Assembly (NCBI GenBank): GCA_963816985.1
Contig: CAWFMF010000004.1
Span: forward strand, 3,100,001 to 3,164,000
Direction of reading: 5' to 3'
Length of the DNA: 64,000 nucleotides
Source: JAIVJM01 sp963816985
GTDB taxonomy: Bacteria; Acidobacteriota; Blastocatellia; Pyrinomonadales; Pyrinomonadaceae
Position numbers and translations under genes: made by a program. Positions 51,046 through 59,991 of this stretch are shown piece after piece. The notes below the pieces were generated by a model that saw nothing but the letters and a program-made list of their open reading frames with translations, searched no databases and had not been told where the DNA came from. Position 1 is the stretch's first letter; each line of letters begins with the position of its first letter.

Positions 51046-53295
51046 ATGGCTGAAGCACGTCGCCGTCTCGACCTCGGCGACTTCGTCATCTTCCTCTACA
51101 CGGCGGCGTTCGTCCGCCAATACCTGTGGCTCGTCGGCGACAATCGTCTGGCGTGGCCGCTGACGGTCGTCTTGACGGCGCTCGTCTGGTACGCGCACTG
51201 GCGGACGAAGGAGGCTTCGGGCGAGCGCACGCCCCGGTTGTTCTGGTTGACGGTCGCGCTCCCTTTGTTCTTCTTCTACGCCTTGCGGGCGACGCTGCCG
51301 GACTTGTCTTGGGACGTGCTCGACTACCGGCTCATCAACGCCGAGCGCGCGCTGCGCGGCTGGCCGATGCGCGAGGGCGACTTCTTCCCCGTGCGTTTTC
51401 CCTTCAACCCCGCGCCCGACATGGTGATGGGCCTCGGACGTTACCTGCTCGGCTATCGTCTGGGCACGCTCGTCAACTTCTCCGTGCTCGTCTGGACGGG
51501 GATGTTGATGGAGAGGCTGCTCCGCGCCTTCATCAGTAGCGCACGGGCGCGTTGCCTGTGCGTGCTCGTCCTCGTGTTGACGGAGCACGCGCTGTTTGAG
51601 GTCAACAACTACATGGTTGACCTTCTGGCCCTGCCGCTCCTGCTCGAAGCCGCGCGCCTCGCGATAGAGACCGAAGGCGGCGAGCGCGGGCGGCGCGACT
51701 TCGTTCGCGCGGGACTCTATCTCGGCGCGAGCCTCGCGTTCAAATTAACTAACCTCGCCTTCGCCGTCCCCGTCGTCCTGCTCTTCGCGTACAGGCTGTT
51801 GAGGAGAGAGGCGCGGTTCGATTTGAGGGCGGCGGTCTACGGGCTCGCCTGCATCCTTTTGCCGCTCGCGCCGTATTCGCTCTACATCTTCTGGCAGACC
51901 GGGAACCCCGTCTTCCCCGTCTACAACTGGATTTTCAAGTCGCCTTACTGGCCCGTCATAGACACGCGCACCGAGCGTTGGGGGCCGATTGTGGACGACC
52001 CGCGTTTTAAGAATTTGAAGGCGTGGGAGGTTCTGCTGTGGCCGCTCCTGCATCCGTTCAGGGTCGAGAACACGGCGGGCGATCTGGGGCCGCACTGGGG
52101 CCGCGTCTCGGTCGCCTTCGTCGCTTCGATTGCCGGTATGTTGTGGCGCGGCGCGGAGAGGCGCATACGTTATTTGAGCTTCGCCGCCGTGCTCGGCTCC
52201 GTCATCTGGAGCGCGGCTTCGGGGATGCTGCGCTACGCGACTTTCGTCGAGCTGGTCGGCGGCGCAATCACGATTTATTTCATCGTCACGCTCTACGAAC
52301 GTGCGAAAGTTGCTGCGCCGCCGCGCTCGTCGGTCGCGCGGGCGGCGGCGGTGCTGCTCGCGTGCGTCCTCGTCGTGCAGTCGGCGGCGGCCTTCGTCCA
52401 CGGCTACAGGTTCGAGTGGGGGAGCCGCCCGACGGTCTTTGCGCTCCCCGAAAATCATCTCCAAGACGTGCGGCATCTTTTCACAGACCGCTCGGCGCGG
52501 GACTATCTTTCGGACGAGGAGCGCGCGCGCTTCGACGGCGTCGGCGTCTGGGTCGAGAGCGGGCCGATGACGAGCGGGCTGCAAGTTTTATTCAGTCCGG
52601 ACGCGCCGCAGCTCTGCGTTTACATGCCGGAATTTTTTACGACCGAAGTGTCACGGCGGAAGTTCCAACTCGCACTCGAACAGGCGGAAGGGAAGCGGCT
52701 CGCGACCCTTTGCATGGCGGACGAGTTCAAGTCCTGCATCGAGCACATCGGGCGCGCGGGACTCGGCGTGAAAAAGATTTCCGCCGTCTCTCTGCCCTTC
52801 TACTCGCACGGCGCGAGGTTCGCCACGTCCTACTTCATGGAAGTCTTGCCGGAAGGAACGGGAGGGCGTAGCGGCTTCGACATCACGGCTGCGAACGGCC
52901 CGCTCGCCGAGGGCGACTTCAGGGCCGCGCTCTCTTGGGCGCGGACGCCGCCCGCGACTCTTCGCGCCGGAGAAAGACGCGCGCTCTACATCGTCGTCCG
53001 CAACGCCGGGGGAGCGAAGTGGCCCTCGCTCGGAGGCGCGGGACAGAACTTCCGTCTCTTCCTCGGCAATCACTGGCTCGACGCGTCGGGCCGCGTGCTT
53101 ACGAACGACGACGGACGCAGCTCTTTCCCTTACGACCTCGCGCCCGGAGACGAGATAGAGTTGCTTTTGACCGTCACCGCGCCGCGCGCGGCGGGCGACT
53201 ACACGCTCGAAGTGGACGTGTTGCAGGAGGGCGTCAGTTGGTTCGGTTTGAAGGGTTCGGATACTCTAAGATTGAAGATGAAGGTCGAAGATTAA
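51046..53295 (+). CDS. Polytopic glycosyltransferase-like membrane protein with C-terminal Ig-like domain
   Basis: 749 residues. About 10-11 hydrophobic segments in residues 1-450. The first extracytoplasmic loop carries TLPDLSWDVLDYRLINAERALRGWPMREGDFFPVRFPFNPAPD, an Asp-rich loop like the GT-C (GT39/83 or arabinosyltransferase) active site. Residues ~450-620 form a soluble extracytoplasmic part. Residues ~630-749 form a beta-sandwich (LRAGERRALYIVVRNAGGAKWP, LGNHWLDASGRVLTNDDGR, VTAPRAAGDYTLEVDVLQEGVSWF) as found at the end of other glycan enzymes. Using a lipid-linked arabinose donor made by its neighbours is an inference. The UbiA-type gene starts eight bases on. Confidence 0.75.
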   Translation: MAEARRRLDLGDFVIFLYTAAFVRQYLWLVGDNRLAWPLTVVLTALVWYAHWRTKEASGERTPRLFWLTVALPLFFFYALRATLPDLSWDVLDYRLINAERALRGWPMREGDFFPVRFPFNPAPDMVMGLGRYLLGYRLGTLVNFSVLVWTGMLMERLLRAFISSARARCLCVLVLVLTEHALFEVNNYMVDLLALPLLLEAARLAIETEGGERGRRDFVRAGLYLGASLAFKLTNLAFAVPVVLLFAYRLLRREARFDLRAAVYGLACILLPLAPYSLYIFWQTGNPVFPVYNWIFKSPYWPVIDTRTERWGPIVDDPRFKNLKAWEVLLWPLLHPFRVENTAGDLGPHWGRVSVAFVASIAGMLWRGAERRIRYLSFAAVLGSVIWSAASGMLRYATFVELVGGAITIYFIVTLYERAKVAAPPRSSVARAAAVLLACVLVVQSAAAFVHGYRFEWGSRPTVFALPENHLQDVRHLFTDRSARDYLSDEERARFDGVGVWVESGPMTSGLQVLFSPDAPQLCVYMPEFFTTEVSRRKFQLALEQAEGKRLATLCMADEFKSCIEHIGRAGLGVKKISAVSLPFYSHGARFATSYFMEVLPEGTGGRSGFDITAANGPLAEGDFRAALSWARTPPATLRAGERRALYIVVRNAGGAKWPSLGGAGQNFRLFLGNHWLDASGRVLTNDDGRSSFPYDLAPGDEIELLLTVTAPRAAGDYTLEVDVLQEGVSWFGLKGSDTLRLKMKVED

Positions 53296-53302
53296 AGACG
53301 CG

Positions 53303-54242
53303 ATGAAGACCGAGGCGGCACAGACGTTTGAGTCAGACGACGCGCGAAGGGCTGGGCGCGTGTCGCCCGCGCTGCGTGCGCTGCGGGCGCACCAGTGGAT
53401 TAAGAACCTGCTCGTCTTCGTCCCCGTCTTGATGGCTCATCGCGTGCTCGACGCGCCCGCGATGACGGCGGCGGCGTGCGCCTTCATCGCATGGTGTCTC
53501 TGCGCGTCGAGCGTCTACGTCGTCAACGACCTGCTTGACCTCGAAGCCGACCGCAGTCACCCGTACAAGCGCCGACGCCCTCTCGCCTCCGGCGCGCTCA
53601 CAGCGGAAGTCCGCCGTTGTGCTCGTCCCCTTGCTGCTCTTGCCGGGGCTCGCGCTCGCCTTCCTGCTGCTGCCGCCGCTCTTCGGCCTCGCGCTGCTGC
53701 TCTACCTCTTGATGACCACGGCCTACTCGCTCTTCCTCAAGCGACTGCCCATCGTAGATGTAATGGTTCTGGCCGGGCTCTACACGCTGCGCGTGCTTTC
53801 GGGCGGCATCGCGGCGGGCGTCGTGGTCTCGCCGTGGCTTTTGGCCTTCTCGATGTTTCTGTTCCTCAGTCTCGCCTTCGTCAAGCGTTACACGGAGCTG
53901 CGGATGACGACCGACGACGACGCGCACGGCGGGGCGTCGCGTCGCGGCTACACGCGCGAGGACATGGAACTCCTGAAGAGCTTCGGCACGACGAGCGGCT
54001 ATCTCTCGGTGCTCGTCCTCGCGCTCTACATCAACCAGAGCCGAGAGGTGACTCTGCTCTACCGGAGCCCCTGGGCGCTGTGGCTCATCGGGCCGTGCCT
54101 GCTCTACTGGGTAACGCGCGTCTGGCTCCTCGCCGCGCGCGGCAGGATGCACGACGACCCCGTGGTCTTCACCGTCAAAGACCCTGTGAGCTACGCCCTC
54201 GGCCTCGTCATCGCCGCCATCATCGTCGCCGCCTCCGTGTGA
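53303..54242 (+). CDS. UbiA-family transferase, like polyprenyl-phosphate phosphoribosyltransferase (frameshifted)
   Basis: Two overlapping frames make one protein of ~312 residues. The first (from ATG 53303) gives RALRAHQWIKNLLVFVPVLMAHRVLD and the Asp motif VYVVNDLLDLEADRSHPYKRRRPLASG, characteristic of the branch that includes mycobacterial DPPR synthase. After ~53605 the other frame continues with TM helices (AVVLVPLLLLPGLALAFLL, AYSLFLKRLPIVDVMVLAGLYTLRVLSGG, AFVKRYTELRM) to the stop at 54242. One extra base near 53609 explains the break. The enzyme would attach phosphoribose from PRPP to polyprenyl phosphate, the entry step to lipid-linked arabinose. The raw first frame runs on as noise to 54283. 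Confidence 0.8.
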
Positions 54243-54317
54243 AGCGGCGGTCTTGTTGCGCCGTGAGGGTGTTGACTCTATGATGAGCGCACCGGTTTTC
54301 AACAAACATTTTCGAGG

Positions 54318-56349
54318 GTGGTGACAGTCGAGTTGGCCGCGAGCAAGAAGAGCGTCGAGCACGAAGTGAGCAAGCTGCGTGAGGAAATTCTTCATCACGA
54401 GGAGCGGTACTACGTCCACGACAGCCCCGAAATTTCTGACGCCGAGTACGACGCGCTGTTGGAGCGTCTGCGCGCGCTCGAAGAAGAGCACCCGGAGCTG
54501 CGGACGCCCGACAGCCCCACGGTGCGCGTCGGCGGTCGGCCCGCCGAGGGCTTCGAAGAGTACGTCCACCGCCGCCCGATGCTCTCGCTTAGAAAACAGC
54601 TACAACCTCGAAGACCTCCGCGCCTTCGACGAGCGTTGCCGCCGCCTCGCCGACGGTCGCGCGTTCGAGTACGTCGCCGAATTAAAGATTGACGGCCTCT
54701 CCATCTCGCTCCACTACGACGAAGCGGGCCTGCTCGCGCGCGGCGTGACGCGCGGCGACGGGCGAGTCGGCGAAGACGTGACGCCCAACGTCCGCACCAT
54801 CCGCAGCGTCCCTTTGAGACTGAAGGACAAGCAGGCCGCCGGGGTCGAGGTGCGCGGCGAAGCGTATCTCTCGCGCAAGAGCTTCGAGCGCATCAACGCC
54901 GAGCGCGAGGAGGCGGACGAGCCGCGCTTCGCCAACCCGCGCAACGCCGCCGCCGGAACCATCCGCCAACTCGACCCGAAGATCGTCTCGCGCCGCAAAC
55001 TCGACATGTTCGCCTATGACGTTCTGCGCGGCGACCGCAAACCTTTCAATACACATTGGGACGCGCTCGACTGGCTTGAGCGCGCGGGCTTCGCCGTCAA
55101 CCCGCACCGTGAACTCTGCGAGACGATTGATAAAGTCATCGCCTTCTGCAATCGCTTAGAGTCCGAGCGCGACGGGCTCGAATACGAGATTGACGGCGTG
55201 GTGGTAAAGGTCAACTCCACGGCCTTGCAGGATGAGTTCGGCGCGACCGCTAAGGCGCCGCGTTGGGCCATCGCCTACAAGTACCCGGCGCGGCAGGCGA
55301 CGACGCAAGTCGAGTCCATCGTCGTGCAGGTGGGCCGCACGGGCGCGCTCACGCCGGTCGCCAACCTCACGCCCGTCCAGCTCGCCGGGACGACCGTCGC
55401 GCGCGCGACGCTGCACAACGCCGACGAGATAGAGCGGCTCGGCGTGATGATCGGCGACTGGGTTTTGATTGAGAAGAGCGGCGAGATTATCCCGAAGGTC
55501 TTAAAGGTCGTCGAATCGAAGCGCACCGGGGCGGAGACGCCCTTCGCGATGCCGACCGAGTGCCCCGTGTGCGGCGGCGTCATCTCACGGCCCGAAGGCG
55601 AAGTCGTCGCCCGCTGCGTGGCGGCGGACTGCCCGGCGCAGTTGAAGGCGCGTCTGCTTCATTTCGCCTCGCGCCGCGCGATGCGGATTGAGGGCTTGGG
55701 CGAAGTGCTCGCCGAACAGCTCGTCGAGAAGAAGATCGTGCGCGACGTGGCGGGGCTCTACGACTTGAAGCTCGAAGAGTTGGCGGGGCTCGAAAGGATG
55801 GCGGAGAAGTCGGCGACGAACCTGCTCGCGCAGATCGAGGCGAGCAAGACGCGCGACCTGCCGCACCTCGTCTACGGCCTCGGCATCCGCCACGTCGGCG
55901 AGCGCACCGCCGCGCTGCTCGCGCGCCACTTCGGCTCGCTCGAACGGCTCGCCTCCGCCACCGTCGAGGAGATTGACGCCATCCACGAAATCGGCCTCAC
56001 CGTCGCGCAGTCGGCGCGCGACTGGTTCGACGACGAGGGCAACATCGAGCTTTGCCGACGCCTGCGTGAAGACGCGAAGGTGCGGACGGAGATGGCGGGC
56101 GGCGGCGGCGCGCAGCTCGACGGCGAGTTCGCGGGCAAGCAGTTCGTCCTCACCGGCAGGCTCGAAGGCATGACGCGCGACGAGGCGCGCGCCCTCATCG
56201 AAGCGCGCGGCGGGCGCGTGACCTCGACCGTCAGCAAGAAGACGGACTTCGTCGTCTCCGGCGAGGATGCCGGGTCGAAACTCGAAAAGGCGAACGCCCT
56301 CGGCGTCAAGGTGATTGACGAAGCGGAGCTGAAACAGATGCTCGGATGA
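54318..56349 (+). CDS. ligA: NAD+-dependent DNA ligase, one-base frameshift near the N-terminus
   Basis: About 676 residues when joined. The first frame (GTG 54318 or 54321) encodes domain Ia: REEILHHEERYYVHDSPEISDAEYDALLERL and RVGGRPAEGF. At 54591 one extra A (CTT-A-GAA) shifts the frame; the second frame continues LENSYNLEDLRAFDERC, the KxDG nucleotidyl-lysine in AELKIDGLSISL, GDGRVGEDVTPNVRTI, the zinc-finger Cys (CPVCGGVI, CVAADCPAQ), helix-hairpin-helix units (YGLGIRHVGERTAALLARHF) and a BRCT domain (FVLTGRLEGMTRDEARALIEARGG). It seals nicks in replication and repair. LigA is usually essential, so the shift is probably a sequence error unless another copy exists. Confidence 0.93.
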
Positions 56350-56395
56350 CGTTCGGCGCTCGGCAGTCAGCCGAAACTTGGAAACTGCATGACGA

Positions 56396-56435
56396 AAGTT
56401 AAAAGCTGAAAGCTAACGGCTAACAGCTCAGAGCT
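56396..56435. repeat. 7-bp word array (AAAGCT type), single arm
   Basis: Five consecutive 7-bp units each ending in GCT (AAAAGCT, GAAAGCT, AACGGCT, AACAGCT, CAGAGCT), ending six bases before the next start codon. Confidence 0.8.
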
Positions 56436-56440
56436 TAAAA

Positions 56441-56872
56441 ATGGAACAGACAGACAGACTCGAATTGATATACACGCTCTTCTGCGACGACGTGCGTTTG
56501 GAGGTGGGGAACAAGCTCTCGCTGATGGGCGTCTTCCACCAGATAGTGGTGCAGCGTTTTCCCGTGACGGTGATGAAGTTCGCGGTCGTCAGCCAGTGGC
56601 GCGGCGAGGGGCGGCACCTCTCGGAGGTGCGCATCCTCAGCGAAGACCGGCAGCGGCCCGTCATGCTCTCGGAGCCCTCGCCGTTCGAGGTCGCGCCCGG
56701 CGGCGTCGCCAACAACATCAGCTTCTTCTTCAACGTGGACTTCCCCGCGCCCGGCACCTACCGCGTGCAGACGCTCGTGGACTCCAGCCTCGCCGACGAG
56801 CAGAACCTGACCCTCATGCTCATGGACTCCAACGGGCCGCCGCCCGACGCGACCTCCGAAGCCGTCAACTGA
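56441..56872 (+). CDS. Conserved uncharacterised protein (DUF6941-like)
   Basis: 143 residues from ATG 56441. The fold is predicted beta-rich: LELIYTLFCDDVRLEVGNKLSLMGVFHQIVV, FPVTVMKFAVVSQWRG, SEVRILSEDRQRPVML, ISFFFNVDFPAPGTYRVQTLVD, followed by an unstructured Pro/Asp tail. The pattern (C-D-D near residue 16, G-x-F-x-x-I, P-G-x-Y near 105) recalls a small cytosolic family seen in soil bacteria, perhaps DUF6941; I am not certain. No signal peptide, no catalytic motif. Its start is directly preceded by a 7-bp word array. Confidence 0.7.
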   Translation: MEQTDRLELIYTLFCDDVRLEVGNKLSLMGVFHQIVVQRFPVTVMKFAVVSQWRGEGRHLSEVRILSEDRQRPVMLSEPSPFEVAPGGVANNISFFFNVDFPAPGTYRVQTLVDSSLADEQNLTLMLMDSNGPPPDATSEAVN

Positions 56873-56955
56873 AGAAGGCAAAAGTAAAAAGGTAAAAGGC
56901 AAAAGTAAGGAGGAGTTGAATCCTCTCCACTTTTGCCTTTCTTTGCCTTCTTTAA
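56873..56955. repeat. 7-bp word repeat with inverted arms (AAAGGCA / AAAGTAA type)
   Basis: A left arm of GAAGGCA/AAAGTAA/AAAGGTA units begins one base after the stop codon. The right arm (ACTTTTGCCTTT...TTTGCCTTC) is its complement, with GGAGGAG...CCTCTCC at the centre. It may act as a terminator for the upstream gene. Confidence 0.8.
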
Positions 56956-57039
56956 TGCGGATGAGTGGACTTGAACCACCACGGTGTCACCACCACAGGC
57001 TTCTGAGACCTGCGCGTCTGCCAATTTCGCCACATCCGC
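56956..57039 (-). tRNA. tRNA-Leu (CAG)
   Basis: An 84-base class II tRNA on the minus strand. Acceptor arms GCGGATG (5') and CATCCGC (3') pair; the D-loop is GCGAAATTGGCAGACGC, as in tRNA-Leu; the anticodon loop CTCAGAA gives anticodon CAG; the long variable arm is GGTGGTGACACC-like; and the T-loop is GGTTCAAGTCC. CCA is not encoded. Confidence 0.95.
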
Positions 57040-57209
57040 TTGTGCCTTGAAAATTATATTACGGACGCGGGCGCAAGGGTGTCAAGCGCGCCCTCAGACG
57101 AGGACGGCGGCCCAAGCCTCGAAGACTCAAGCCGCCGCCGTTTTATCTTTCGACGCCCTTCGGAGGGCATCGTGAGGTTACTCAGAATCGGAGTCATCGG
57201 ACGCCGATC

Positions 57210-57779
57210 TTAGTAACCGCGATAGTAGCCGTCGTTGTTGTAGCCGTTGTTGTTGCCGTAGCCGTCACGGTAGCCGCGCGCGAACGCCTCGCGGAAGTAA
57301 CGCTGGTAAGCGCCGCGGTCGCCCATGCGCGAGCTGTAGTCCTTGCTGGCACTCTGGTAGTCGCCCTCGTCCGTGTAGTTGAAGCGCTCGTTGCGCTGAC
57401 GGTCTCTGCGGCCTTCTTCCATGCCGTTGTTGTAACCGGCATTCAGCGCTGTCTGGCGGAGCTGGTAGGAGCCGCCGTAGTTGCCGTAGTTGTCGTTGTT
57501 GTAGCCGCCATTGTTATAGCCGCCGTTGTTGCCGTAATAGCCGTCATTGCGGCGGTCGTCGCGACGGTCGCGTCTCGCTTCGCGCCGCTGCTGGCGACGC
57601 TGACGCCGCTCGACGCGGTCGTCAATACCGTCGTTGTCGCGGTCGCGGTCGCGCCGCTGCTGGCCGTTGCCCCACCAGCCGGTCTGAGCCGACGTGGAGA
57701 CGGCGAACATCGGCAGCGCCAGGAACAGTCCGAGCGCGAGCATGAGCGTTCTCACAAACTTTCCACTATTGCTTTTCAT
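57210..57779 (-). CDS. Secreted Arg/Asn/Gly/Tyr-rich protein
   Basis: 189 residues from ATG 57779, with AGGAG upstream. Signal peptide (KFVRTLMLALGLFLALPMFAVSTSAQ). It has a calcium-binding-like DNDGIDD segment, a highly basic run (RRQRRQQRREARRDRRDDRR), a low-complexity NNGGYNNGGYNN stretch, then a folded-looking C-terminal part (LRQTALNAGYNNGMEEGRRDRQRNERFNYTDEGDYQSASKDYSSRMGDRGAYQRYFREAFARGYRDGY). That last block matches a small secreted family of Acidobacteriota with unknown role. The low-complexity DNA reads as GTTGTT-type repeats on the + strand. Confidence 0.8.
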   Translation of the reverse strand: MKSNSGKFVRTLMLALGLFLALPMFAVSTSAQTGWWGNGQQRRDRDRDNDGIDDRVERRQRRQQRREARRDRRDDRRNDGYYGNNGGYNNGGYNNDNYGNYGGSYQLRQTALNAGYNNGMEEGRRDRQRNERFNYTDEGDYQSASKDYSSRMGDRGAYQRYFREAFARGYRDGYGNNNGYNNDGYYRGY

Positions 57780-58091
57780 CTTTTATCTCTCCTCACTTTC
57801 GACAGTCCCAATTCGCGTGATCGCGAAAACTCTTTCAAAACTTACACGTGTTAGTTACAAGCACCGTGCCATTCGCGCGCCCGAAGCGGGAGGCGGGAAA
57901 AGTGTAGATATTTACTGCGCGGGACGACGCGGCCAGACTATATCAGTGTCTCGCTGCACGGTGTGGTGTGCCGCTTGGCAGACATTCAGGTGAACGGTTA
58001 CGAGTCAGAAACGGGGCCGCGAGAGGGCGCTTGTTGCGGACGCGCGCGGGCGCTTGTTATAGTTTCAGACGGTCGCAACAGAATCACAATA
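57780..58091. other. Divergent intergenic region before yggS
   Basis: 312 bases with no gene. It contains the dyads TTCGCG-tgat-CGCGAA (57812-57827) and ACACGTGT (57844-57851) upstream of the secreted protein, possible operators. The rest is featureless. An in-frame extension of yggS to 57963 lacks a ribosome-binding site and homology. Confidence 0.5.
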
Positions 58092-58826
58092 ATGAAGCCT
58101 CTGACGCAGCAGGAACCAGAAGGTTTGCGCGCGCGCCTCGAAGAAGTTAAGGGACGAGTCGAGCGGAGCGCGCGCCTCTGCGGTCGCGCGCCGGAAGAGG
58201 TGACGCTCATCGCCGTGAGCAAGACGCACCCGGCGGAAGTGGTGCGCGAGGCAATCGAGGCGGGCGCGCGCGACTTCGGCGAGAACCGCGTGCAGGAGGC
58301 CGACGCGAAGATTGAGGAGCTGGGCCGGGAGGCGAGCGTGCGCTGGCATCTCATCGGCCACTTGCAGGCGAACAAGGCGCGGCGCGCGGCGAAGCTCTTC
58401 GATTTGATTCACACGGTTGACTCGGCGTCGCTCGTCGGGCGGCTCGAACGCATCTGCGCCGAAGACGGGCGCGCGCGTCTGGACGTGCTGCTGCAAGTTG
58501 ACCTCGCGGGCGAAGCGACGAAGACCGGCGCGGGCGAGGAAGAGTTGCCCGCGCTCGCCGAAGCCCTCGGCGCGTGCGAGCGCGTGCGCTGCGTGGGGCT
58601 GATGACGATGCCGCCGTACTTCGAGGAGGTCGAACAGGTGCGCCCGTACTTCAGACGCCTTCGTGAATTGCGCGACTCGCTGCGAGAGCGCGGGCTCTTC
58701 GGCGACGGGGCGGGCGAGCTTTCGATGGGCATGAGCCACGACTTCGAGGCGGCCATCGAGGAGGGCGCGACGCTGGTGCGCGTGGGCACGGCGATTTTCG
58801 GGGAGCGGGGACGGCCCGCCGCCTGA
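58092..58826 (+). CDS. yggS: YggS-family PLP homeostasis protein
   Basis: 244 residues from ATG 58092. It has the alanine-racemase-like TIM barrel fold of PLPBP: TLIAVSKTHPAEVVREAIEAGARDFGENRVQEA, with Lys44 the PLP Schiff-base Lys, WHLIGHLQANKAR, HTVDSASLVGRL, CVGLMTMPP and ELSMGMSHDFEAAIEEGATLVRVGTAIFG (phosphate-binding loop). It binds pyridoxal phosphate and keeps its level and amino-acid pools balanced, without enzymatic racemisation. First of a yggS-yggT-yggU cluster in the usual order. Confidence 0.95.
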   Translation: MKPLTQQEPEGLRARLEEVKGRVERSARLCGRAPEEVTLIAVSKTHPAEVVREAIEAGARDFGENRVQEADAKIEELGREASVRWHLIGHLQANKARRAAKLFDLIHTVDSASLVGRLERICAEDGRARLDVLLQVDLAGEATKTGAGEEELPALAEALGACERVRCVGLMTMPPYFEEVEQVRPYFRRLRELRDSLRERGLFGDGAGELSMGMSHDFEAAIEEGATLVRVGTAIFGERGRPAA

Positions 58827-58869
58827 CCTTTTTTTAACTCGGTCTGAGAAGAGACGCGATCCTTAAGTC

Positions 58870-59463
58870 ATGGATATTTTCATACTGCTCTCCGTCGCGG
58901 TCTGGTACTTGATAGCGACGATCATCCTCGTCATCATCGTCCTGATGGTCGCGCGGCTCATCTTGAACAAGGCCGACCTGAATCCCTTCAGCCGCCCCGT
59001 CATCCTCATCCGCCGCTGGACTGACCCGCTCGTCAACCCCGTGCGGAGACCTGTGGTGCAGATGGGCTTCAGCCCGAACCTCGCGCCGCTCGTCGTCATC
59101 CTGATTGCCATCCTCATGGGCTTCTTCGCCTCGCGCTTCATCGGCACCGTCCTCGCCACCGTGCGCGGGCTGATTCTGAGCGCGGCGCGGGGCGCGCCCA
59201 TCTCCTTCATCGGCTACCTGCTGGCGGGCGCGCTGGCCCTCCTCTCGCTGCTGATTTTCATGCGCATCGTCGTCTCCTGGGGCGCGGGCTCGACGAACCG
59301 GCTGCTGCACCTCCTGATTCGCCTGACGGAGCCGGTGCTCGCTCCGTTCCGCCGCATCATCCCGCCGCTCGGCATGTTCGACATCTCGCCGATCATCGTC
59401 CTGCTGCTGCTCGACCTCTTACAACTGGCGGTCTCGGTGACGTTAATCCGAGCCGTGCCGTGA
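58870..59463 (+). CDS. yggT: YggT-family membrane protein
   Basis: 197 residues. Two YggT repeats with hydrophobic helices: WYLIATIILVIIVLMVARLIL followed by NPFSRPVILIRRWTDPLVNPVRRPV, and LLSLLIFMRIVVSWG followed by LLIRLTEPVLAPFRRIIPP with P-I-I-V-L-L-L-L. The R-x-x-T-(D/E)-P-x-x-x-P-x-R-R signature occurs twice. YggT proteins are linked to cell division and osmotic response. It lies 43 bases after yggS. Confidence 0.9.
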   Translation: MDIFILLSVAVWYLIATIILVIIVLMVARLILNKADLNPFSRPVILIRRWTDPLVNPVRRPVVQMGFSPNLAPLVVILIAILMGFFASRFIGTVLATVRGLILSAARGAPISFIGYLLAGALALLSLLIFMRIVVSWGAGSTNRLLHLLIRLTEPVLAPFRRIIPPLGMFDISPIIVLLLLDLLQLAVSVTLIRAVP

Positions 59464-59499
59464 GCCCTTCCGGCGCGGTGCGCGGGGGAAGTCTTCCGC

Positions 59500-59793
59500 G
59501 TGATTAACTTTCGTGAAGAGGACGGCGGCGCGCTCACGTTCGATGTGCGGGTCGTGCCGCGCGCCTCGAAGAGCGAAGTGGCGGGCGAGCACGACGGCGC
59601 GCTCCGCGTGCGGGTCGCCGCGCCGCCCGTCGAAGGCGCGGCGAACGTTGAACTCGTCCGCACGCTCGCCAAAGCTCTCGGCGTCCCCGCGCGCGCCGTC
59701 GAGATCGTGGGCGGCTTCGCGTCGAAGAACAAGCGGGTGCGCGTCCTCGACGCCGACGCCGAAAGACTCCTCCGCCTCGCGTCAGGCGAATGA
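59500..59793 (+). CDS. yggU: YggU/DUF167 family protein
   Basis: 97 residues from GTG 59500. It has LTFDVRVVPRASKSEVAGEHDGALRVRVAAPPVEGAANVEL and LGVPARAVEIVGGFASKNKRVRVLDAD, the full DUF167 alpha/beta fold with the P-x-x-x-G-x-A-N motif. Function unknown; often next to yggT. The stop is followed at once by a repeat-arm relative (GAAGCCCGACCG) and a 7-bp word array. Confidence 0.92.
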   Translation: MINFREEDGGALTFDVRVVPRASKSEVAGEHDGALRVRVAAPPVEGAANVELVRTLAKALGVPARAVEIVGGFASKNKRVRVLDADAERLLRLASGE

Positions 59794-59794
59794 G

Positions 59795-59898
59795 CGGAAG
59801 CCCGACCGGGAGGAAGTCAGAAGTCGGAACGCAGAACGATGAACTGAAAGAAACTCGTCTCCAGTTCATCGTTCATCGTTCCGACTTCTGACTTCTGT
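59795..59898. repeat. 7-bp word repeat with inverted arms (GAAGTCA / GAACGAT type)
   Basis: It begins with a GGAAGCCCGACCG word related to the 37632 element. Left arm units GAAGTCA, GAAGTCG, GAACGCA, GAACGAT, GAACTGA (59813-59847) face AGTTCAT, CGTTCAT, CGTTCCG, ACTTCTG, ACTTCTG (59863-59897). Confidence 0.85.
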
Positions 59899-59991
59899 TT
59901 GGTGGTTGCGGGGCGCAAAATGCGCGTGATATATTCGCGCCCGCTTCCAACACAAATTTCAAGTCTCTAACCGTAAGGAACTCATAAGAAG

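Noticed and set aside
57104..57141. Terminator for tRNA-Leu
   Set aside because: The hairpin's T-run is on the + strand while the tRNA is on the minus strand and lies on the other side; no upstream + strand transcript needs it.
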